Made by a program: the position numbers and the translations under genes. DNA of 64,000 nt from Limnoperna fortunei (lineage: Eukaryota; Mollusca; Bivalvia; Mytilida; Modiolidae), in NCBI GenBank assembly GCA_944474755.1, contig OX104118.1:73859865-73923864 (forward strand), written 5' to 3'. Position 1 is the first letter of the stretch. Each line of letters starts with the position of its first letter. A model generated the notes under the pieces. It was not told where the DNA came from. It did not search any database and saw only the letters and a program-made list of their open reading frames with translations. Positions 27,001-34,205 of the stretch are shown piece after piece.

Positions 27001-27707
27001 TGAGATGGGCCCATCTCAGCTCGCTGTCAAGACGTCGTTAAGTAAACACTGTGACGTCACAATGTTACAAAACAGCGATAAACAGATTATTTACGTTTTA
27101 TGAAACTCGATGCATTTTCTCGTCATCTCATCTCAGGGCTGTCGCCCTTCGATGAGATATGGACGAGAAAACGCATCTCGTTTCAAAAAACGTAAATAAC
27201 CTATAATTCTCTAAAATGCAACTCAGTGTGTTACGGTGGTAGTCAGGTGAAAAACAGACACATCAACAATATATAATCAAAACCTGTTCTCTAAAATGCA
27301 ACTCAATGTGTTACGGTGGTAGTCAGGTGAAAAACAGAGACATAAAGGATATATACACGAAACCTGTGTTCTTTAAGCAGGATACAATTTTTTCAAAATG
27401 CATTTAACAACATATAAGCAAGTATTGTTCAATTGTGTTAGTGATAAACATCAAAATTATTTTTGAAAACATTAAAACCACAATACATGTTAATTGATCT
27501 AAAAACAATCCTATTACACCTATTCTTATTTTCAGAATTAATTTGATATGACATATCCTGTTCATTTTTATTTCCATTTTTTGTTTCTTTTGTTTCAGTT
27601 TGATAAAGAAGCATGAATCCCACATAAACTACACAGCAATGAGTGCAGTCGAGTCATCCACTGCATTGGCCAACTGTTTGTGGGAAGTTTTACATGATAC
27701 CAGTTGA
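135..27707 (+). CDS. ARID2: ARID2 (BAF200), PBAF chromatin-remodelling subunit; 3' thirteen coding exons
   Basis: Joined coding exons: 135-211, 3766-3847, 4176-4266, 4648-4857, 5150-5314, 5656-5773, 6332-6466, 6968-7086, 11102-13808, 15029-15164, 16159-16332, 26497-26588, 27599-27707. All have AG/GT borders and compatible phases, giving 1404 residues and a TGA stop. Order of parts: helical armadillo-like region (about 1-200), proline/glutamine linker, RFX-type winged helix (about 248-332), a long Ser/Pro/Asn and acidic low-complexity region with basic SP-rich stretches (333-1225), two C2H2 fingers (about 1227-1285), and a conserved helical C-terminus. Human ARID2 is about 1835 residues with one very large late exon, so the ARID domain and early exons lie left of the window. 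ARID2 is a nuclear DNA-binding subunit that defines PBAF (SWI/SNF). The family call rests on domain order plus the paired CEWxGC/CLWExC fingers. Exon borders were read by eye and not checked against transcripts. Confidence 0.93.
1043..2135. mobile_element. Non-autonomous DNA element with CAGGG inverted ends, in an ARID2 intron
   Basis: The left end begins CAGGGGTAGAAATAG; the right end, reversed, begins CAGGGCTCGAAATAAG. Inside both ends are several copies of GGGAGTCC/GGACTCCC. TGCTT flanks both sides (1038-1042 and 2136-2140), a likely target-site duplication. No transposase frame is present. Confidence 0.6.
2141..2236. repeat. Fragment of a TTTTGG-rich dispersed repeat
   Basis: It contains ATTTTGGTGTGTTTAAATTT and ends in ACCTGATTTACTGTA. 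A related segment in the opposite sense lies at about 400-525 (TAAATCAGGAAATTTTGG, then TTATTTTGGTGTGTTTAA). Probably arms of an old inverted-end element. Confidence 0.35.
2475..2744 (+). mobile_element. tRNA-derived SINE with 14 bp target-site duplication
   Basis: The head has an A box (GGTGGCCGAGTGGTTAAGG) and a B box (GGTTCGATTC) of a Leu/Ser-type tRNA, followed by a CTCCGGGTACTCCGGCTTCC core, a GGACGCCATGAAATAGC tail region and an (AAAC)n 3' end. The identical 14-mer ACATTAGAATTACA flanks it at 2461-2474 and 2745-2758. The head cannot fold a full acceptor stem, so it is not a tRNA gene. A second good copy lies at 32353-32616. Confidence 0.88.
2981..3630. repeat. Foldback element with about 100 bp inverted ends
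   Basis: The left arm (GTAGCTCC, T-run, AGCTACAAAGAGGTCCCAT, CTCATAATGGAGCA) recurs inverted at about 3535-3630. The left arm has an uninterrupted run of about 32 T. The 430 bp between the arms has no coding potential. Confidence 0.65.
3766..3847 (+). CDS. ARID2: ARID2 exon b
   Basis: Acceptor TTTTGCAG and donor AGG|GTAAGT. It encodes a Cys/Leu-rich helix followed by [15 protein letters not shown], continuing the armadillo-like fold. Phase 2 in, phase 0 out. Confidence 0.88.
4176..4266 (+). CDS. ARID2: ARID2 exon c
   Basis: Acceptor ATTTTAG and donor AGAG|GTAAAT. It encodes [19 protein letters not shown] and the next helix. Phase 0 in, phase 1 out. Confidence 0.87.
4648..4857 (+). CDS. ARID2: ARID2 exon d
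   Basis: Acceptor ATTGCAG and donor GTTG|GTAAGT. It encodes 70 residues containing [10 protein letters not shown] and [12 protein letters not shown], the best-conserved armadillo-like helices of the family. A short open frame also exists on the other strand here; it is a shadow. Confidence 0.9.
5150..5314 (+). CDS. ARID2: ARID2 exon e
   Basis: Acceptor ATTTCAG and donor GTAAGC. It encodes [16 protein letters not shown] (with an LxxLL motif) and GIKVVEY, then turns into a Pro/Ser linker. Confidence 0.88.
5656..5773 (+). CDS. ARID2: ARID2 exon f (Pro/Gln-rich linker)
   Basis: Acceptor TTTTTAG and donor TTG|GTATGT. It encodes a Pro/Gln/Val linker followed by [10 protein letters not shown]. The final Trp codon is split and leads into the winged helix of the next exon. 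Confidence 0.85.
5983..6123. repeat. 47 bp tandem repeat, three copies
   Basis: Units start at 5983, 6030 and 6077 with AAAAACAGGATGCTCTGACA. Copies 2 and 3 are identical and copy 1 differs at a few bases. Lies in an ARID2 intron. Confidence 0.8.
6332..6466 (+). CDS. ARID2: ARID2 exon g (RFX-type winged helix, first half)
   Basis: Acceptor TTTCCACAG and donor AA|GTAAGT. It encodes WLQATYE, then [15 protein letters not shown], then HSFHNSVK, the helical half of the RFX-type DNA-binding domain found in ARID2. Confidence 0.92.
6968..7086 (+). CDS. ARID2: ARID2 exon h (RFX-type winged helix, second half)
   Basis: Acceptor TTTGCAG and donor GCAG|GTAATA. It encodes VVFPNVQV, then [11 protein letters not shown], the wing strand with the YYGL-type motif of RFX domains. 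A 4 kb intron follows. Confidence 0.92.
7087..9574. other. AT-rich ARID2 intron sequence, nothing recognised
   Basis: Many A/T runs, no sustained open frame on either strand and no tandem or inverted repeat noted by eye. The smaller introns at 3848-4175, 4267-4647, 4858-5149, 5315-5655 and 6467-6967 likewise show nothing beyond splice signals. Confidence 0.5.
9575..10653 (+). mobile_element. Hairpin-headed Helitron-like repeat, family I, full copy
   Basis: Begins with a hairpin (TATACCCCCGCTCGAC, loop, CGGGGGTATA), then a (CCGTC)n-like microsatellite, then about six tandem units of 161 bp (starts at 9651, 9812, 9973, 10134) opening with TTGGTTTCCGGATGATAA. Ends in a short inverted repeat (CTAGA, loop, TCTAG) and CTAG before a T-run. 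CTRR ends with a nearby hairpin are a Helitron trait, but no Rep/helicase frame is present, so the class is an inference. Confidence 0.65.
10654..11101. other. ARID2 intron, nothing recognised
   Basis: AT-rich sequence between the repeat and the acceptor of the large exon. Confidence 0.4.
11102..13808 (+). CDS. ARID2: ARID2 large exon (low-complexity regulatory region, start of zinc finger 1)
   Basis: Acceptor TTTGCTTTCAG and donor AAAAG|GTAAGG. The 2707 bp stay open throughout. The N-terminal third is Ser/Pro/Gln-rich with basic SPK and [11 protein letters not shown] stretches. The middle is Asn/Ser-rich with repeated NG pairs. The last third is acidic (Glu/Asp) and ends in a basic [12 protein letters not shown] patch before the first finger cysteines (MCEWSGCK). 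Human ARID2 has a similarly oversized exon. The open frame runs a few codons into the preceding intron, so the upstream ATG at 11071 is not the start of a gene. Confidence 0.95.
14020..14065. repeat. 46 bp hairpin (GAGGGCATTATCACG arms)
   Basis: GAGGGCATTATCACG pairs with CGTGGTAATGCCCTC, with one G-T wobble, around a loop containing a further TATTATCACG. Related in motif to the palindrome at 14303-14488. Confidence 0.65.
14303..14488. repeat. 186 bp near-perfect palindrome (foldback MITE-like)
   Basis: Outer ends TATAATAGTTGCTTATATAG and its exact reverse complement. Arms of about 85 bp close on a CTCGCCTTTGGCTCG-type loop flanked by GGGCATTATCAATG. No coding capacity. Confidence 0.85.
14725..14792. 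repeat. 68 bp imperfect hairpin
   Basis: GTATAGTGC and GCACTATAC arms, extended by TTGTC/GACAA, around a CTCAAATGTGGCTCG loop like that of the 14303-14488 palindrome. Confidence 0.55.
15029..15164 (+). CDS. ARID2: ARID2 zinc-finger exon
   Basis: Acceptor ATTTTTAG and donor CAG|GTATGA. It completes finger 1 (C-x4-C-x12-H-x4-H across the intron) and contains finger 2 up to its first histidine ([14 protein letters not shown]). Confidence 0.93.
15478..15830 (+). pseudogene. Reverse-transcriptase fragment (decayed retroelement)
   Basis: Frames here read [20 protein letters not shown] and LEID, matching a conserved stretch C-terminal to the YIDD box in a widespread animal retroelement family, possibly Penelope-like. 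The second remnant, at 43440-44125, carries the YIDD box itself. Frames are broken and the middle is deleted. The copy ends in a segment shared with the second remnant (CATAGGTAGTCTTTCCTATT, then CATGACAATGAGTAA). Confidence 0.6.
15840..16100 (+). mobile_element. Truncated family I Helitron-like repeat
   Basis: Retains about one decayed internal unit (AATTTCAAGGTCACAG, AGAAGCCTATTGATG) and the terminal GGGTATCAGTGATGGCTAG, with CTAG before TTTTC. The 5' hairpin is missing. Confidence 0.6.
16159..16332 (+). CDS. ARID2: ARID2 C-terminal exon
   Basis: Acceptor GTTTGCAG and donor GTG|GTAAGC. It starts with the last His residues of finger 2 (DHHC) and encodes the conserved [10 protein letters not shown] and [13 protein letters not shown] segments. 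Confidence 0.92.
16390..16640 (+). mobile_element. Hairpin-headed repeat, family III, 5' fragment
   Basis: Begins with a TATGCCCCCACGAGGACATG hairpin closing with CCGGGGGCAT, followed by a GTCCGTCTGTCCG microsatellite and a short body. The 3' boundary is uncertain. A 3' end plausibly of the same family lies at about 23140-23180. Confidence 0.5.
16943..21017. mobile_element. 4.1 kb non-autonomous element with perfect 43 bp terminal inverted repeats
   Basis: 16943-16985 and 20975-21017 are exact reverse complements (outer end AGGGCTTTTCCAG, inner end CGAGAACGCAG). The interior has no transposase-length frame. It holds a diverged tandem duplication (GAACAAATTTGTGTC at about 17620 and 17818), long AT-rich sequence with nothing recognisable (about 17900-20580), and a nested family IV repeat. 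No clear target-site duplication was seen (left flank CAACTA, right flank AAAATG). Confidence 0.7.
20600..20857 (-). mobile_element. Hairpin-headed repeat, family IV, minus strand, nested
   Basis: Read on the minus strand it starts TATACCCCCCGCAAAC, loops and closes with GGGGGGTATA, then CACCCTGTCTGTCTGTCTG and a body mentioning ATGAAACTTAGC. Same plan as families I-III but different sequence. It sits inside the 4.1 kb element; the 3' limit is not clear. Confidence 0.55.
21060..21420. repeat. Degenerate tandem repeat, about 110 bp units, 3 to 3.5 copies
   Basis: Each unit contains GACCAGACTTGCAATTCTCA, then CATGGCTGT, AAGTAC and a TTTAGGTCAACCAACAATAT segment. Copies differ by small indels. 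Confidence 0.7.
21655..22690. mobile_element. 1.04 kb MITE-like element with about 43 bp inverted ends and TA flanks
   Basis: The left end TACTGTGAAAGTACTTTTCT matches the reversed right end TACTGTGAAATACTTTTTAT, and both continue into repeated TTCGTGG motifs. TA lies on each side, consistent with a TA target. No transposase frame: the longest open frame, 84 codons at the left end, is made of the terminal repeat. Confidence 0.75.
22987..23180 (+). mobile_element. Family III hairpin-headed repeat, 3' fragment
   Basis: Contains a perfect 14 bp hairpin (22987-23000 with 23009-23022, TTGTAACTCTCACG) and near its end GGGGCATCTGTGTCCCATGG followed by ACACATTCTTCG, a terminal hairpin. It directly precedes the family I copy. 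Confidence 0.45.
23185..24009 (+). mobile_element. Family I Helitron-like repeat, second copy
   Basis: Same TATACCCCCGC head hairpin and (CCGTC)n run as the copy at 9575, then about four to five units of about 161 bp with small deletions, and the same CTAGATCAACTTTGTCTAG end. It abuts the family II element after a TTTTT spacer. Confidence 0.7.
24015..25975 (+). mobile_element. Hairpin-headed Helitron-like repeat, family II, full copy
   Basis: The head is a near-perfect palindrome (AGCTCACCTGACCC and GGGTCAGGTGAGCT), followed by (CGTCGT)n. The body is four tandem units of about 495 bp, each opening with AAAATCTTCTCCTC and containing TTTGAAACTTTG and ACATCATC. The last unit is shortened. The 3' end has a GGCTCCTGGGAGCC hairpin immediately followed by TCTAG and a T-run. 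This head is common in mollusc and other invertebrate genomes. No protein is encoded. Confidence 0.7.
26497..26588 (+). CDS. ARID2: ARID2 C-terminal exon (penultimate)
   Basis: Acceptor CTATTATAG and donor GAAG|GTAAAT. It encodes [20 protein letters not shown] and the following residues to GRR, a conserved amphipathic C-terminal helix. The intron before it is about 10 kb and filled with repeats. Confidence 0.9.
26856..27370. repeat. About 80 bp tandem repeat, three copies, split by an insertion
   Basis: Units carry TGTTACGGTGGTAGTCAGG, AAAAACAGACACAT and ATATATAATCAAAACCTG. Copies 2 and 3 are adjacent (27208-27370). Copy 1 (26856-26931) is separated from them by the foldback element. Confidence 0.75.
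26932..27206. mobile_element. Compound foldback insertion (two hairpins)
   Basis: The first hairpin has TTATCGCTATTTTG and CAAAACAGCGATAA arms with a perfect GAGATGGGCCCATCTC palindrome inside. The second (27087-27199) has arms starting TTATTTACGTTTTATGAAAC. It interrupts the junction seen intact between the neighbouring tandem copies. Confidence 0.65.
27599..27707 (+). CDS. ARID2: ARID2 last coding exon and stop
   Basis: Acceptor TTTTGTTTCAG. It encodes [20 protein letters not shown] and the terminal helix ending in HDTS and TGA. The final residues match the helical end expected of ARID2 proteins. Confidence 0.92.
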
Positions 27708-28160
27708 TCATCTATTTTAAATCATCTCAGTGCTTAACTTCATGTGTGCAAGGTCATCCAGATGTTTGTGTTTCATGATGTTTTGTTAGGCAGCATGTAT
27801 CAGACATTGATGGATCTGTTTCGTTGTCATTTGGATGTTTGTCCCATTAGTGTCCCAAAGTGAAAATGTGTTATATAGACAGAATGTTTAATGTTATGTT
27901 ATTTAAATATAGTTTTTTGCAAGTTGGATAAATTTCTTTAACATAATGATTCCTTTATCATTGTTGATAATTTTATGTGCTGGGCATATACATTTCAAAG
28001 CAATTAATTTTATGAAAATGGTGATATCTATTTATAAATATGTGTGAGAGTTTTTGCATTTAATACATATTTTCGTTAAAGAACTATCCCATAATGAATT
28101 CGTATGCTATGTGTCACTATTTGAAAAAAAAAGAAATTTTAATAAATCTTTATCTGTATT
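27708..28160 (+). other. ARID2 3' untranslated region
   Basis: AT-rich sequence without an open frame between the stop and an AATAAA at 28141-28146. The true cleavage site cannot be seen; the end given is about 15 bases after the signal. Confidence 0.55.
28141..28146 (+). promoter_or_regulatory. AATAAA polyadenylation signal, ARID2
   Basis: A canonical hexamer 434 bases after the stop, followed by T/G-rich sequence (ATCTGTATTTTGTATTTCTG), as expected downstream of a cleavage site. Confidence 0.5.
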
Positions 28161-28989
28161 TTGTATTTCTGTTTTCATGATTTTTTTATGGTTATTCCAC
28201 AAGAGGTGAGCTATTACAGGTACTGCTTGCTGTTTGCTCCTTAGATCCACGCCCTAGTTTCATAAAACTTCTCGATTTAATAGCTTTTATCAAATAATTC
28301 TTTAATTTTCTGTTTTTTCTTAAATATATTTAGAGTATTTTATGAAACACCAATCTGACGAAGAACTAAGAAGTGATGAGAAAAATTAATTCCTCAATTT
28401 TGAGATTTTTATTAAACAAGGGCCGATGACAATACCAGGTCCAACTCTCAGTCAAACTAAAGACATAATATATGATTCAGTGACAAATGTGCACTAGAAT
28501 ATCAAAGGGCTAATCTTACACAATAAACAACAGAAATCGTCACATTACACTCTACCAATAAAACCTGAGCACCATGAGGCAACTAAAAATTGTTAAAAGT
28601 GGCATTAAACCCCATTCATAGAACAGACAAATGGAAATATAAAAAAATATGCTGTTCTCATCATTATGCTTTGAAAATATTACATGTTTGCTATATAAAC
28701 AACATGTCATGCACTGCAGTAATGTGTCCCATTCAGAATACAAATCCTTAAAAGTTTACCACAATCATCTGGGACCCTTTGATATGATAAATTTTTGGAC
28801 CAAATAGTTCAAATTATCTTGAAATGCCCTTGGCCTATGTTCGAAAGGCTAGCAAGTTGTCCATTGTGGCCATTATGGACTGATTAGTCAAATGAAGAAA
28901 AAAATTCACTCTTCCAAATAGAACCGTAGATAACTAGAACACTATAATAAAATGAATACCGGTAATATGATGTCTTCTTATTTAACACA
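28161..28989. other. Intergenic, mostly unrecognised
   Basis: AT-rich. A short SINE-tail-like remnant (GTTAAAAGTGGCATTAAACC, about 28587-28606) resembles the tail of the SINE at 2475. Nothing else recognised. Confidence 0.35.
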
Positions 28990-29445
28990 GACAACCTTCA
29001 CCAGATTTCCTTCAACCCCACTTGTCTGGGACCATACTGGAAGGGTTCCCAGTGCTCGACCCATAGAGCAGCCCAGCACGTCCCTGGGTGGCGGATAGGG
29101 GATACCCTCTCATTAGGGGTTGTCAGGTCATAATATAGGGAAAGCCTGACTGGGACCTTAGTTGGTAACGTGTTTGGAGAGTGCCACGCTTCTTGCACGA
29201 TAAAGACCCCTTTTGTAGATTTCGAAAAAAAAGTAGGCTCATTATAGCCGCTACCAAAGGCTAAATTTTCCGCCCCTACCCAAAACTCCATACTTTTCCA
29301 GTGGCAGTCAAAATTGTATTCCCTGTGACCCATCCCACCCCTATTTTCCGTTGATTTATTGTTTGTTAACTTGTTCCCGTCCTGAATATAGCTGAAATAC
29401 TGCTCGCTGGACGTAAAGCCGACATCCAATCAATCAATCAATCAA
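28990..29445 (+). mobile_element. CAAT-tailed retroposon-like repeat
   Basis: GC-richer than its surroundings, with GGTGGCGGATAGGGG, CTGGACGTAAAGCCGACAT and a 3' (CAAT)n tail. A diverged relative lies at 32755-33052. The 143-codon open frame on the minus strand runs through repeat sequence and is not taken as a gene. Confidence 0.5.
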
Positions 29446-29480
29446 CCCCACTTGTTATAGTTATTAAAAATTCCTTTTTT

Positions 29481-31527
29481 AGCTCATGTGGCTAAAGGCT
29501 TATGCCATCACTATGCGTCTGTCCTCGTCTGTTGTCTGTTGCCTGTTGTCCGTAAACAATTTCAAAAATCTTCTCTCCTGAAAGCACTGAACATATTTGA
29601 CTTGAACTTTGCAAGAATGATATATGACATGGTGGCAACAAACGATCTTCATTTTGAATGGATCCAATAAAAAACATGACCACTGTTAATAAAAATAGAA
29701 CATATGGTAAAATCACTTAAAATATCTTAGAACCAGAAAACTATAACATAAGAGAAATCTGATAGATCTTAGGCTCTTCGGAATAAGTTCTACAAAAGTG
29801 TCCATTAGGTAGAAGTCGCAGATTACGCCTCTTAAAAGTAAAAAATCTCGATTTTTTAATGTGTTTGGCTTTTAGAATGAAAACTATTGCAATTAGAGAA
29901 AAGCTGTTGCTTGCTAAAATGTTCAGCTCAAGAAGCTTAGGTGTTTTGCTGTTTTATTAACTCGCCTGACCCGAATGAGAGCTATTGCCATCACTTGGCA
30001 TCCGTCGTCGTCGTTAATTTTTCTTTAAAAATCTTCTCCTCCAAAACAACTGAAGGGATAGCTTTGAATCTTTGCACACGTCATCAGTAAAATGTCCTCT
30101 ACCAAGTTTGCACAAATCATGGCCTCAAACCAACCAAAATGGCCACCATGGCTAAAAATAGAACAGGGGGGTCAAAATACAGTTTTTGGCTTATAGTTCA
30201 AAAAGTATAACAGATACAGGAAAACCAAAGAGACCTTCATTCTTCAGCATCAAAAGCTCTACAAAACACTCCATTGGGTCAAAGTTGTATGACGACTCCT
30301 TGTAGGAGTTATTGCAAAATTGATGATTTTTGCCATTTTTGCCTCAAAATCTTGAAAATTATTAGAACTAGAGAAAAAGTTAGCATTGCTTAATTGTTCT
30401 GCTCTATTAGAGCTACAAAAATAGCTTTAGAGTCGAGATTGTCTGATTAACCATAAGAGTTATTCTTCTTGAACTGTTTTTTTTAATCGGTTTTAATTGA
30501 TTTTTAAAAATCTCCTCTGAAACCACTGAAAGTACTGCTTTGAATCTTTGTACACATCATCTGTCAAATGTCCTCAACCAAGTTTGCACAAATCATGGCC
30601 GCAGATTGACCAACATGGCCACCATAGCTAAAAATAGAAAAGGTGGAGGGTCAAAATACAGTTTTTGGCTTATAGTTCAAAAAGTATAACAGATACAGAA
30701 AAACCGAAGAGACATGCCTTCATCGGCATCGAAAGCTCTTCGAAACACTTCATTGGGTCGAAGTTGTATGATGACTCCTTGTAGGAGTTATTGCCCTTTA
30801 ATTGTCGAAATAGATTATTTTTGACATTTTTGCCTCAAAATCTTGAAAATTATTAGAACTAGAGAAAAAGTAAGCATTGCTTAATTGTTCTGCTCTATGA
30901 GGGCTACAAAAATGACTTCAGGGTTAAGATTGTCTGATGAACCGTTTAGGAATTATTCTCCTTGAACATTTTTTTGATCAATTTTAATTGATTTTAAAAA
31001 ATCTTCTCCTCTTTAACCAATGAAAGGACTGCTTTGAAATATTGCACTCATCATCTTTAGGATGTCCTCTACCAAAATTGTGAAAATCATGACAGCTGAC
31101 TACCTACATAGCTACGTTGGCTTAAAATAGAAAAGGGGGGGGGGGGTCAAGAGAGTTTTCGGCTAATAGTTAAAAAAGTATAACAGGTACAGCAAATTTG
31201 AAGTGAACCTCCCTTCTCCCTCTAAGCATCAAAAGCTCCTTTTTATAGGAGTTTTTTCCCTTAAAAGGTCAAAATTAATGACTTTTGCAGAAGTGTTGGG
31301 CAATTCCTTATAGGAAAGAAAAGCTGGATAAAAACGATTGTTTTGGTTTCAGGTTCAGGTGAGCGATACAGGCTCAAGTTCAAAAACCACGTTTTTTGCT
31401 TATTGTATGAAAGCGATTGCAGATGGAGAAAAGCTGTTGCTTACAGGACTTAGTTTAACATCAAGGAAATGACATCTTCATTGCCTAGAAAATCAGGTGA
31501 GCGATATTGGCTCTTGAGAGCCTCTTG
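29481..31527 (+). mobile_element. Family II-related hairpin repeat interrupted by a second one
   Basis: The head AGCTCATGTGGCTAAAGG and a TGTCCTCGTCTGTTGTC run begin the outer element. Its body (GAGAAAAGCTGTTGCTTGC) resumes after the insertion with the paralogous GAGAAAAGCTGTTGCTTAC. It ends with a GGCTCTTGAGAGCC hairpin and CTTG before TTTT. Confidence 0.5.
29960..31375 (+). mobile_element. Family II repeat nested in the outer element, ends worn
   Basis: A degenerate head (CTCGCCTGACCCGAATGAGA) and (CGTCGT)n, then about three units of the family II body. It stops at CAGGTGAGCGATACAGGCTC, losing the final hairpin. A poly-G tract occurs at about 31134-31146. Confidence 0.55.
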
Positions 31528-31639
31528 TTTTGCATTCTGTTTGCATGCAAGACTGAAAGCTATGGCTGTACTTAACATAAAATTCAAATATATTGATGGT
31601 TTGATTGCTGTAGGTTTTGCACAAATTTCTGCAAATTCG

Positions 31640-31790
31640 TGATGGATATAAGCTTATATTCCGGGTGGGGATGGTCTCTCTGTGTCCGTGGCTGTTGTCT
31701 ATTATTTATCACGTGCCAGTCAATTCTTAGGTTGCGAATGGAGCCTTCTTGTGGACTGGGTGTGCTCGACTCTAACCTTAACTTATATTT
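31640..31790 (+). repeat. Degenerate SINE head
   Basis: Contains GTCTATTATTTATCACGTG, GGTTGCGAATGGAG, TGTGCTCGACTCTAACCTTA, recognisable against the SINE at 32353 but heavily mutated and lacking the core and tail. Confidence 0.4.
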
Positions 31791-32352
31791 GTAATAAAAA
31801 TATTGTGTAAAATTGAAAAAGAAAGAAAGAGACTTGTGAAGAACGCGATATACAAAAATTGTTTATACCCGTACACTCAAAGTTAGAAAACAGCTGCCAG
31901 TTTCTTGCTGGCTGTCGGAGTTTTTGATGACTTAACTTGGTTACTTCCCCCTTATTGTGCTTGTCATCATACAGCTGACAAATTGGGCGGAAAACGCAAT
32001 AAATTATGCAAAACACAACAATTTTAACACAATACAACACATTTTAAACAACAAGGCGATAATCTATGGTAAAACAACATTTTAATAGCTCGCAATATTT
32101 CAGCGTTATCACTGATGATTGGTATGATAATCAATGATGTATTTTGTCTTTAGGAGTAATCTTCTTACTTGATTGATCTAGAGCGGTTTTTTTGTCATTT
32201 TACATGACCACAGGCGGGGTACTTGTGAAGTCAAATGTACTTAGATACCTCATGTCCAGTTACTGTGAAATGGTTAAAAACGATGCATTTTTATGTACGA
32301 TGTAAATATCGGTTATGCTCTCGTGGAACAGAATAATCTAGCTTTATTGTGA

Positions 32353-32616
32353 TTTGGTGGCCGAGTGGTTAAGGTAGTTCGTCTACTGTTGATCACGTGG
32401 TCTGTCAACACTGAGATTGCGGGTTCGATTCTCACTGTAGGAAGGTTGTACTCGACTCCAATCTTAATTGACAAGGATTGCCAGTTTTCCTACCGCAGGT
32501 CGAGGGTTCTCTCCGGGTACTCCGGCTTCCTCCCCCAATACAAACTGGACGCCATGAAATAGCTGAAAAATTGCTGAAAGTGGCGTTAAAACACCATTCA
32601 AACAAAAACAAACATA
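32353..32616 (+). mobile_element. tRNA-derived SINE, second good copy
   Basis: Same A box, B box, CTCCGGGTACTCCGGCTTCC core and (AAAC)n-like tail as the copy at 2475, differing by scattered substitutions. ATTGTGA flanks both ends (32346-32352 and 32617-32623), a probable target-site duplication. Confidence 0.85.
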
Positions 32617-32754
32617 ATTGTGAGTTGTATTTTAGTAAATAATAATCCAAACGTTTTCACTGTTTACTGTGTTTTAATTATGCTTTACGATAGAAAATCA
32701 TCTATATTTTGTATGTCATTAACAAAGGAGTTTCATTTTTTTCTCAACGAACGG

Positions 32755-33052
32755 TTCGTATTCTGGTCGCCCAGTTCACGGGTGGCGGATACGGCTTTCT
32801 CGTTGTTGGGGTGTCGGGAAAAATACAGAAAGCCAAGCCGCGGATCATAGAGAATGACAAGGATTTAAAAAAACGAGAATGCCTATTGAAGCTACCACAA
32901 AGACCAACATCTCCGTCCCTGCCAACACTCGTTACTTTTCAACGGCAGTGATAATTTCCCGTCTATTGCGAATTAGCTTGCTCTCGAACTGAATACTGTA
33001 TAGATGAGATACTCCGTCTTGACGTTAAACAACAGTTCAATCAATCAGTTAA
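32755..33052 (+). mobile_element. CAAT-tailed retroposon-like repeat, diverged copy
   Basis: Shares GGTGGCGGATA, a CGGCAGTGATAATTTCC segment and CTTGACGTTAAACAACAGTT with the 28990 copy and ends in CAATCAATCAGTTAATC. Confidence 0.45.
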
Positions 33053-34140
33053 TCGTGTTCTGGTTACTTTGATCTCTGTCGTTCATTCTAATATAAACAC
33101 GTTCCATTTTCCACGCAGTACAAGGAATACACTCTTGACTCTTGGCTATTTGTCGTAAATGACTTAATACAGATGTTTCCGTCTGATATAGACATCAAGT
33201 TTGGTCCTGGTTTGATATCATGATTATACATTTTTTCCGTTGTTTAGTTAGATTTTTTTACTCTTTTTGTGTGTTGGTTGTACAGGAGTTAAAATATGTA
33301 AGGTCAAACTTTTAATTTATATTTTGAATCTTAAAATGTGTGTTGTCATTGAACTGTAAAAATTGAAAACATTGTATTTAGTTTTTGTGTGATGTTAAAA
33401 GAGTTTATTTACTTCTATGATTTTGGACCACTGAAAGATATTTGAGTTAGAAACGATTTGTGTTGTATATAGACAAGTATATAATCGAGAATAGATCATT
33501 TTATTATAGTTACATGAATAATAGCTTTTTCAATAAGAAATTAGATAAATATTATTTCTCTATCGTTTCAATAAATTGCACCCAAAGGCACAAATATCCG
33601 AAAAAAATGAAAAATAAATAGTAACACTGATCTAGATGGGATTGTTTCTAGAGGGTTCTCATGCCGCATTCAGGAATTTTCTGATAATTTTCAAATTGCT
33701 AGAAAAATTTCGGGGACGATTTAAATTCATCCACACCAGGTGTTAGTCGAGTGCACCCTGAATCCTGCAAAAACGTTGCGCTGACTTAATTACTGATATG
33801 GTACCGTGTTTGATGACCCCCCCATCCCCCCGCCCCCAGTGCCTAGTTTACTCGGTTACCAGCAACAGTATTTCTACAATTTATATTTATCATCACTGGA
33901 GCTGCAGTTACTATTGCTTCGCTGAATCCGAAATTAAAGATTTGATACCTAAATAGATTTACCCACAGAGACTACGTTCTTCGAAACTAAACACTATTAT
34001 GTCACTGACAACAAACAGAATTATTCTCTTCCTCGCTTGGGTTAATAGTGATATCTAGATGTTATTTGGTCAACACATGCCTCCAGCTTTGATTCTTAAT
34101 ATGATTATATGTAAAATCATTGATGATATTATCGGTATGT
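33053..34140. other. Intergenic sequence upstream of the Kazal gene
   Basis: No coding frame and no repeat recognised apart from a C-rich run at about 33817-33838. ATTATATGTAAAA at about 34104 could serve as a TATA element for the downstream gene but is not distinctive. Confidence 0.35.
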
Positions 34141-34200
34141 CCCATTTGAAATTTTTCGTTGTACTTTGATAAGAACCACTGGAAGAATAAGACTACAAGT

Positions 34201-34205
34201 ATGTG
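34201..34205 (+). CDS. Kazal gene: inferred first coding exon (five coding bases)
   Basis: ATGTG directly precedes a consensus GTAAGT donor. Joining it to 37779 supplies the start codon and the phase needed for the signal-peptide exon. Adenine at -3 gives a fair initiation context. No other ATG in the right frame reaches exon 2 without a stop, except through internal array units. Inferred, not shown. Confidence 0.5.

Noticed and set aside
28998..29429. 143-codon minus-strand frame as a gene
   Set aside because: It lies in a CAAT-tailed dispersed repeat and its translation has no recognisable family feature.
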